DNA of 47,199 bases from a candidate division Zixibacteria bacterium HGW-Zixibacteria-1 (GTDB lineage Bacteria > Zixibacteria > MSB-5A5 > GN15 > PGXB01), in contig PGXB01000028.1 of the NCBI GenBank assembly GCA_002838945.1, positions 1 to 47,199 of the forward strand, written 5' to 3'. Positions 43,125 to 47,199 of the stretch are shown here, in pieces. The position numbers were made by a program, and so were the translations under genes. The first letter of the stretch is position 1, and each line of letters begins with the position of its first letter. The notes beneath the pieces are model-generated. The model was not told the origin of the DNA, ran no database searches, and saw nothing but the letters and a program-made list of their open reading frames with translations.

Positions 43125-44225
43125 ATGCAAGTCTTGAGGTACACTGTTTTCGCGGCTGTATTTCTCGTGGCAATTTTATTCACACTCGCTGTCAGTTGTT
43201 CAGACGATGACAAATCGGTTACGCCCACTCGTCAATGGGGTTGGGCCCCTCTCGGGGAGGGGATGGATAGCATTTGCGAGGTTGATGCAATAATAAACTA
43301 TAACGGCAATCTGATAGCCGGTGGATATTATGATAGCGCCGGCGGCAAAGTCGTCAATAATATTGCCGCCTGGAACGGCTCATCCTGGGCGTCATTGGGT
43401 TCCGGGTTGGACGATGGTGCCAGTGCTCTCACAATCTATGATAACAAATTGATCGCCGGCGGCTGGTTCCGGAATGCCGGTGGGACATCGGCCAATTATA
43501 TCGCCGCCTGGAATGGTTCCTCCTGGTCGGCCCTTGGAGCCGGTATGAATAATGCGGTTTGGGCCCTCACCGTCTTTAACGGTAAACTTATTGCGGCAGG
43601 GCAGTTCACGAATGCAGGCGGTGTCGGCGCAAACTATATTGCGGCCTGGGACGGAACTTCATGGTCGCCGCTGGGATCAGGGCTGGGCGCGGCGGCTCAT
43701 AGTCTGACAGTATGGGGAGGCATATTGGTCGTCGGCGGCTGGTTCCAATCCGCGGGAGGAGTCACGGCGCATTGTGTTGCCGCCTGGACCGGATCACAGT
43801 GGGCTCCCTTGGGCTCAGGGATGTCCGACGGGACCAATCTCGGTGTGTATGCTCTGACAAGTTATTTCGATACACTTGTTGCCGGAGGGAATTTCCGGCT
43901 GGCGGACGGCGGCACCGTCAATCATATTGCCAGGTCCGGTATTACAAGCTGGCAGCCTCTGTCATCGGGAATGAGCGGGCCGGTTCATGCCCTCACCGTA
44001 TTTAACGATAAGCTGGTCGCCGGTGGTGAATTTGTTGTGGCCGGCGCTGTCGGCGCCAATCATGTGGCGGTCTGGAATGGCTCCGCATGGGAGCCGCTTG
44101 GTGCCGGAGTCAATGGTTACGTATTCGAACTTGGTGTCTATAATAACCAGCTTATCGCCTCGGGATGGTTTACGGAAGCCGGTGGACAAAAAGCCAGTCA
44201 TATTGCGTCCTGGGGCTATCGCTGA
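43125..44225 (+). CDS. Lipoprotein made of propeller-type LIAGG repeats
   Basis: A 366-residue lipoprotein (lipobox LAVSC, cysteine 25). A strong AAGGAGGT site precedes the ATG. The rest is seven or eight repeats of about 43 residues with the pattern W..LGSG(M/L)...V.ALTVY..KLIAGG.F..AGG..ANYIAAW(N/D)GSSW, the same unit as in the giant protein at 33.6-37.9 kb. The repeats resemble Kelch/RAX2-like beta-propeller blades, and the number fits one closed propeller. It has no dockerin or FG-GAP part. Probably anchored to the outer membrane; function unknown. Confidence 0.85.
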   Translation: MQVLRYTVFAAVFLVAILFTLAVSCSDDDKSVTPTRQWGWAPLGEGMDSICEVDAIINYNGNLIAGGYYDSAGGKVVNNIAAWNGSSWASLGSGLDDGASALTIYDNKLIAGGWFRNAGGTSANYIAAWNGSSWSALGAGMNNAVWALTVFNGKLIAAGQFTNAGGVGANYIAAWDGTSWSPLGSGLGAAAHSLTVWGGILVVGGWFQSAGGVTAHCVAAWTGSQWAPLGSGMSDGTNLGVYALTSYFDTLVAGGNFRLADGGTVNHIARSGITSWQPLSSGMSGPVHALTVFNDKLVAGGEFVVAGAVGANHVAVWNGSAWEPLGAGVNGYVFELGVYNNQLIASGWFTEAGGQKASHIASWGYR

Positions 44226-44275
44226 AGCAGTGCCGACCTCATCGGGCCCGAAATAATGATTTGGCCGTCAAAGAA

Positions 44276-44301
44276 AAAGCCCCGGCTCAGGCCGGGGCTT
44301 T
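44276..44301. terminator. Bidirectional terminator
   Basis: AAAGCCCCGGC, a TCAG loop and GCCGGGGCTTT form a perfect 11-bp stem, with A-rich sequence before it and T-rich after it. It lies between two convergent genes, the propeller lipoprotein and the ThyX-like gene, and can serve both. Confidence 0.88.
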
Positions 44302-44325
44302 CAAATCTACGGCGGGCCAGACTAT

Positions 44326-45678
44326 TTAATCTACGGCGATAATATCCTGCTCTCCTCGTTTAATATCAAATCGGTTCGGTTCCGGGTCCACATTCAATTT
44401 GATTCCCAGTTGACGAGTGATTTGTTGTCCGATATTATGAGCCACCTTCTGTAATGTCGGGTGCACGAACCGGGAGTCCCGTATTTCCACCATGTAAATC
44501 GTCGCGGGCAAATCTCCCGTAAATCTGTTGGACGTATTATATCCGATCGGAATGAAATACTGCTGCAATTCACGCGGAATATCCAATTCGCCGATTGTTC
44601 GTTCTATCAAGTTTAGATGTGCTGGCAGTTGTTCCCTGACTGCTACCGGGAGATTGTCAATGTACCATTGATTGAATCCCAGCTCGGTGGTGAGCAGGGG
44701 CAGCCGCTGGGTGATGGCCCGGTGTCTCTGGACATCCCGGAAAGATCCGTAATCCAATTGATATCTAATGTCCAGAGTGCCAATTTGCCCGACAAATTTC
44801 GGAAGTCCTGTTTTCGGCGGCCTTTTCTTGAAGAGGTCCTCGAATTTATTTAATTCATTGCGATCGATATTATCAAAATTTATGGTTGGTTCATCGGGAC
44901 AGTCCGGTTCGTGATAATAATAATATTCCGCAATCAGATCCTGATACTTCTCAGTCTCTTCGGGTATGTCATGGCCGAAAGAATGCGGGTGATGTTTTTG
45001 CAGGGCTTCTTTTATGGCCGACGCCATGTTCCTGACTTCCGGCAGCGGATGATGCGTCAAAAACATCAATTTATCCGCGGCCTGCCTGAGATCGGTATGC
45101 CATGAAAAATTGGTCGAGGCTCCCGCCGGAAGAAGACTTCTGGTAATATCAAAAGTCCGCGCATCGATGGCCTTTCCGTAAATGGATTGTTTTTCTCCAT
45201 CGTTTTTGGGGTGGAGTTTTTTCAGCCATTGGCGCGTCGGTTCCTGGGCGTCAATATAGAATTGTCGCTGCTTTTCCAACAGCCGCTTGCCCTTATCTGT
45301 CTCGGTCGGGTCGATAAAGGGCTGTTTGGAAAAATCGAGATATCTTGTGGAAGATTCCTGTCCTCGAAACAGAGGATTATCCTGAACCGCCTTGACGGCC
45401 GGCATGGATACGCCTTCGATAAATATGGTCGTATCGCCGCAATCCCCGATCGAATGATGGCCGTAACCGACATAGAATTTCTCCATGAAATTATCGGCCC
45501 CTTTTTCGGCCAGGACTTTCAAGTGGTTTCTTAATCCGCCGGTGGAGCGCGAATGCAGGGCCTGCAGCATGGCTTCGGCTTCGGCATCGATAACCGATCC
45601 GGTATCAAGAATAATTACTTCGCCGCCGCCTTTTATATTAACGAAGGTATGTTTTAATTCAGTCAGGTTCCGGGCCAT
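44326..45678 (-). CDS. Duplicated ThyX-like (FAD-dependent thymidylate synthase family) protein
   Basis: About 450 residues from the ATG at 45678, which follows an AGGGGGG site; an ATG at 45705 is an alternative. The length is twice a normal ThyX (about 220-250), and two ThyX-like halves are visible. Half 1 has GYGHHSIGD, then GQESSTRYLDF (residues 106-116) and DARTFDITRSLLPAGASTNF. Half 2 has FRDVQRHRAITQRLPL with RHR at 318-320, then the C-terminal helices. The classical signature RHR..S...SxRY is thus split: half 1 lacks RHR, half 2 lacks SxRY. ThyX makes dTMP from dUMP with FAD and methylene-tetrahydrofolate; whether this protein does so is open. Monocistronic. Confidence 0.78.
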   Translation of the reverse strand: MARNLTELKHTFVNIKGGGEVIILDTGSVIDAEAEAMLQALHSRSTGGLRNHLKVLAEKGADNFMEKFYVGYGHHSIGDCGDTTIFIEGVSMPAVKAVQDNPLFRGQESSTRYLDFSKQPFIDPTETDKGKRLLEKQRQFYIDAQEPTRQWLKKLHPKNDGEKQSIYGKAIDARTFDITRSLLPAGASTNFSWHTDLRQAADKLMFLTHHPLPEVRNMASAIKEALQKHHPHSFGHDIPEETEKYQDLIAEYYYYHEPDCPDEPTINFDNIDRNELNKFEDLFKKRPPKTGLPKFVGQIGTLDIRYQLDYGSFRDVQRHRAITQRLPLLTTELGFNQWYIDNLPVAVREQLPAHLNLIERTIGELDIPRELQQYFIPIGYNTSNRFTGDLPATIYMVEIRDSRFVHPTLQKVAHNIGQQITRQLGIKLNVDPEPNRFDIKRGEQDIIAVD

Positions 45679-45910
45679 TTTCCCCCCTGAGAACGGTTCA
45701 TTCAATTAAAAGATTTAATTGTATTCACGGTCAAATATAAAATACGAAGACTTAAATGGCTATGAGAAAATAAATCCCGCCGTAATTAGAGAGGTAAGTC
45801 AATCGGATTGACGGGGTTGGCGAAATTTTTGAGGTGTGAATTGGCCATCCCGGACGATGGGAGTGATAAGGATGAGAACAGGCTGGGTGGCAGTATCTAT
45901 AAATAAAAAT

Positions 45911-45937
45911 GGCAGGAGTCCGGAGACTCCTTCCCTG
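45911..45937. repeat. Short hairpin GGCAGGAGTC-CGGA-GACTCC...CCTGC
   Basis: GGAGTC and GACTCC pair around CGGA, with partial outer pairing GCAGG/CCTGC. It is similar to the palindrome at 23471-23488. It lies 41 bases beyond the stop codon of the minus-strand gene at 45978-46496 and could act as its terminator. Confidence 0.4.
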
Positions 45938-45977
45938 CTTTGACTAGCCGGCCTCTGTTTTTGGGAGGCAAATTGTT

Positions 45978-46496
45978 TCATTTATTGTTTTCGTAAGATT
46001 GTTTTGGCGGTAAATTGTTTAATATTTTCTTTGATAATGCCATAGTTTTACTTAACATCTCCGGATCTAGTCTATCCTTATCTTCGTTATAAAATTTAGT
46101 TAAAAATTTATCCCACAAGTCCTTTGTCGTCATAAGTAATTGCCACAGCTTATCAAATTCATTTTTCAATTCTGATTCGAATAAAAGACCCCTTAACGAG
46201 TGGACCCAAATGGACATCGCTACTACTTCTGTGTTAAGTCCTCGTTTTCTAAACGCCTTAATAATTTTTTCAAATTCCGACATCATAATTGGATACGCAG
46301 ATAAGTAAGGAAAATCATTTTTTGTGCCGTCAGGGTACTTAAAAAGACCTTCATTTTGCATTCCCGCTCTGGTCCAAACACTCATTATTAAATAATCCGC
46401 TAGCTGTTCTTTATCTAGCTTAGAATAAATATTGATTAAATCCTCCAATTCCCTTTTATAGCCTTTGACGGCAGCTTTATGGATAAAATTAAACAT
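45978..46496 (-). CDS. Hypothetical helical protein, second gene of an AT-rich pair
   Basis: A 172-residue protein of predicted all-helical character (for example KRELEDLINIYSKLDKEQLADYLI, then FEKIIKAFRKRGL and ELKNEFDKLWQLLM). No signal peptide, TM helix or known motif was recognised. It starts 3 bases after the stop of the gene at 46500-47051 on the same strand, so the two are surely cotranscribed. Base composition is clearly more AT-rich than the neighbouring thyX-like gene, suggesting recent gain. Function unknown. Confidence 0.7.
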   Translation of the reverse strand: MFNFIHKAAVKGYKRELEDLINIYSKLDKEQLADYLIMSVWTRAGMQNEGLFKYPDGTKNDFPYLSAYPIMMSEFEKIIKAFRKRGLNTEVVAMSIWVHSLRGLLFESELKNEFDKLWQLLMTTKDLWDKFLTKFYNEDKDRLDPEMLSKTMALSKKILNNLPPKQSYENNK

Positions 46497-46499
46497 AAA

Positions 46500-47051
46500 T
46501 TAACTTTCTACTTTATCGAGTAATTCTATTAATGTCTCATTGGGTAATTCCCATGCTCGTTTCATTGATTCATAAAAGCCATGCGTCAAAAAAAAAGCAA
46601 ACATGGTTGAAATTTCGCACATCAAAAATGTATCTTCCTTTTCTAATATCCTGCAAATTTTGCTACCGATATATTGGACTTCCCTTGAAGGCTCACCTTG
46701 TTGAACATATTCAACCAAGTCTTGTATGTTGGGCTTTGGGTTAACACCCGAAGTCTTTTCAAACATGTAGAATAAGTGGGACTCGAAAATTCTTGCATCA
46801 CTTTCATCTTTGATAAAATTCTCCCAAAAGAATTTTTGCGCTTGAAACAATGATACATAGGACACTACGAAAAACACATTATTTATTTCTTCTTGCCCTA
46901 GTTTATTTAAATCCTTAACCTCTTTTTGCAGGTTTTTCGTAATCTCATCTGAGATTGTAAAAATTGCAAAATTAACCCCAGCGGCTTTCAAGCGCAACTC
47001 ATCATTTGTTAATTTAGCCGGTCGCTGTTTTTTGCTAAAAAAACTAAACAT
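46500..47051 (-). CDS. Hypothetical helical protein, first gene of an AT-rich pair
   Basis: A 183-residue soluble protein, mostly helical (ISDEITKNLQKEVKDLNKLG, then ARIFESHLFYMFEK and CRILEKEDTFLMCEIS). Like its partner it begins with a short MF.F....K stretch. No catalytic motif or known family was recognised. No good ribosome site precedes the ATG. The pair could belong to a larger accessory or defence-type island running past the right edge of the window, but there is no direct evidence of function. Confidence 0.7.
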   Translation of the reverse strand: MFSFFSKKQRPAKLTNDELRLKAAGVNFAIFTISDEITKNLQKEVKDLNKLGQEEINNVFFVVSYVSLFQAQKFFWENFIKDESDARIFESHLFYMFEKTSGVNPKPNIQDLVEYVQQGEPSREVQYIGSKICRILEKEDTFLMCEISTMFAFFLTHGFYESMKRAWELPNETLIELLDKVES

Positions 47052-47055
47052 AAAT

Positions 47056-47130
47056 TTATTTCAATAAATCCTCAATCGAAACGCCCAACACCTTAGTCCT
47101 CGTAGATACCGTCTTAACTGTCAAGGGCAT
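47056..47130 (-). CDS. Possible short ORF upstream of the AT-rich pair
   Basis: A 24-codon minus-strand frame, MPLTVKTVSTRTKVLGVSIE followed by DLLK, ending 4 bases before the next ATG. Composition is protein-like and the tight spacing suggests coupling. It could equally be the C-terminal end of a disrupted gene. No ribosome site is evident. Confidence 0.25.
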   Translation of the reverse strand: MPLTVKTVSTRTKVLGVSIEDLLK

Positions 47131-47199
47131 AGTTAGGATTAAAGGGTAAATTGTTTTTCAACATTGCCCGGATCATCATCAGTAGTTTTTTCATAACCG

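Noticed and set aside
45799-45981. Minus-strand 60-codon frame near 45.9 kb
   Set aside because: It lies over a short hairpin and has low-complexity composition without a ribosome site; best explained as non-coding.
1-47199. CRISPR arrays, tRNA and rRNA genes
   Set aside because: Looked for regularly spaced direct repeats and for conserved tRNA or rRNA segments; none was recognised by eye on either strand.

Overview
The window looks like a chromosomal contig from an uncultivated bacterium of the Zixibacteria type. The best pointer is the pair of dockerin-like GDVNGS...NILDVTYLI.YLYKGGP repeats ending the large secreted protein at 33.6-37.9 kb. Many lipoproteins and FG-GAP, propeller, LRR and ankyrin surface proteins, in a moderately GC-rich genome with scattered AT-rich islands, fit the same picture. 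The assignment is inference (about 0.6 confidence). No rRNA or tRNA genes were recognised.

Layout. 0-0.6 kb: right end of an IS3-family element, then an imperfect inverted repeat and hairpins. 0.6-7.1 kb, mainly minus strand: an M16 peptidase pair (inactive lipoprotein plus active zinc subunit), an LA_2272-like repeat protein, an LRR gene with a suspicious 5' junction, a DNRLRE/SdrD-like lipoprotein and a DUF4440 protein. 7.3-13.6 kb, plus strand: a dienelactone hydrolase, a pyruvate kinase without its C-terminal domain, and an RND efflux adaptor/pump operon. 13.6-17.0 kb: an ankyrin/PD40/FG-GAP fusion and a GNAT acetyltransferase. 17.2-18.8 kb: a catalase behind a sigma70-like promoter whose -10 lies inside a perfect palindrome. 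18.8-22.3 kb: a broken DinB-family gene beside a one-polypeptide restriction-modification enzyme. 22.5-28.7 kb, minus strand: SDR oxidoreductase, serine hydrolase, tandem-PilZ protein, DEAD-box helicase and zinc alcohol dehydrogenase.

The most notable locus is the AT-rich island at about 28.9-31.0 kb. It encodes a PycTM-like membrane effector followed by two different PycC-like nucleotide cyclases, that is, a Pycsar antiphage system with an unusual one-effector, two-cyclase layout. With the restriction enzyme at 19.3-22.3 kb it gives the segment two defence loci.

31.2-38 kb: the GTPase TypA and a very large secreted propeller/FG-GAP/dockerin protein split by a one-base change in a G tract. 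38-45.7 kb: an IS3 transposase remnant, a diguanylate cyclase, a small membrane protein, an ABC transporter pair bordered by degenerate repeats, a lipoprotein sharing the propeller repeats of the large protein, and a duplicated ThyX-like protein whose signature motif is divided between its halves. The right edge (46-47.2 kb) is another AT-rich island with two unrecognised helical proteins.

All functions are read from motifs by eye; no searches were run.
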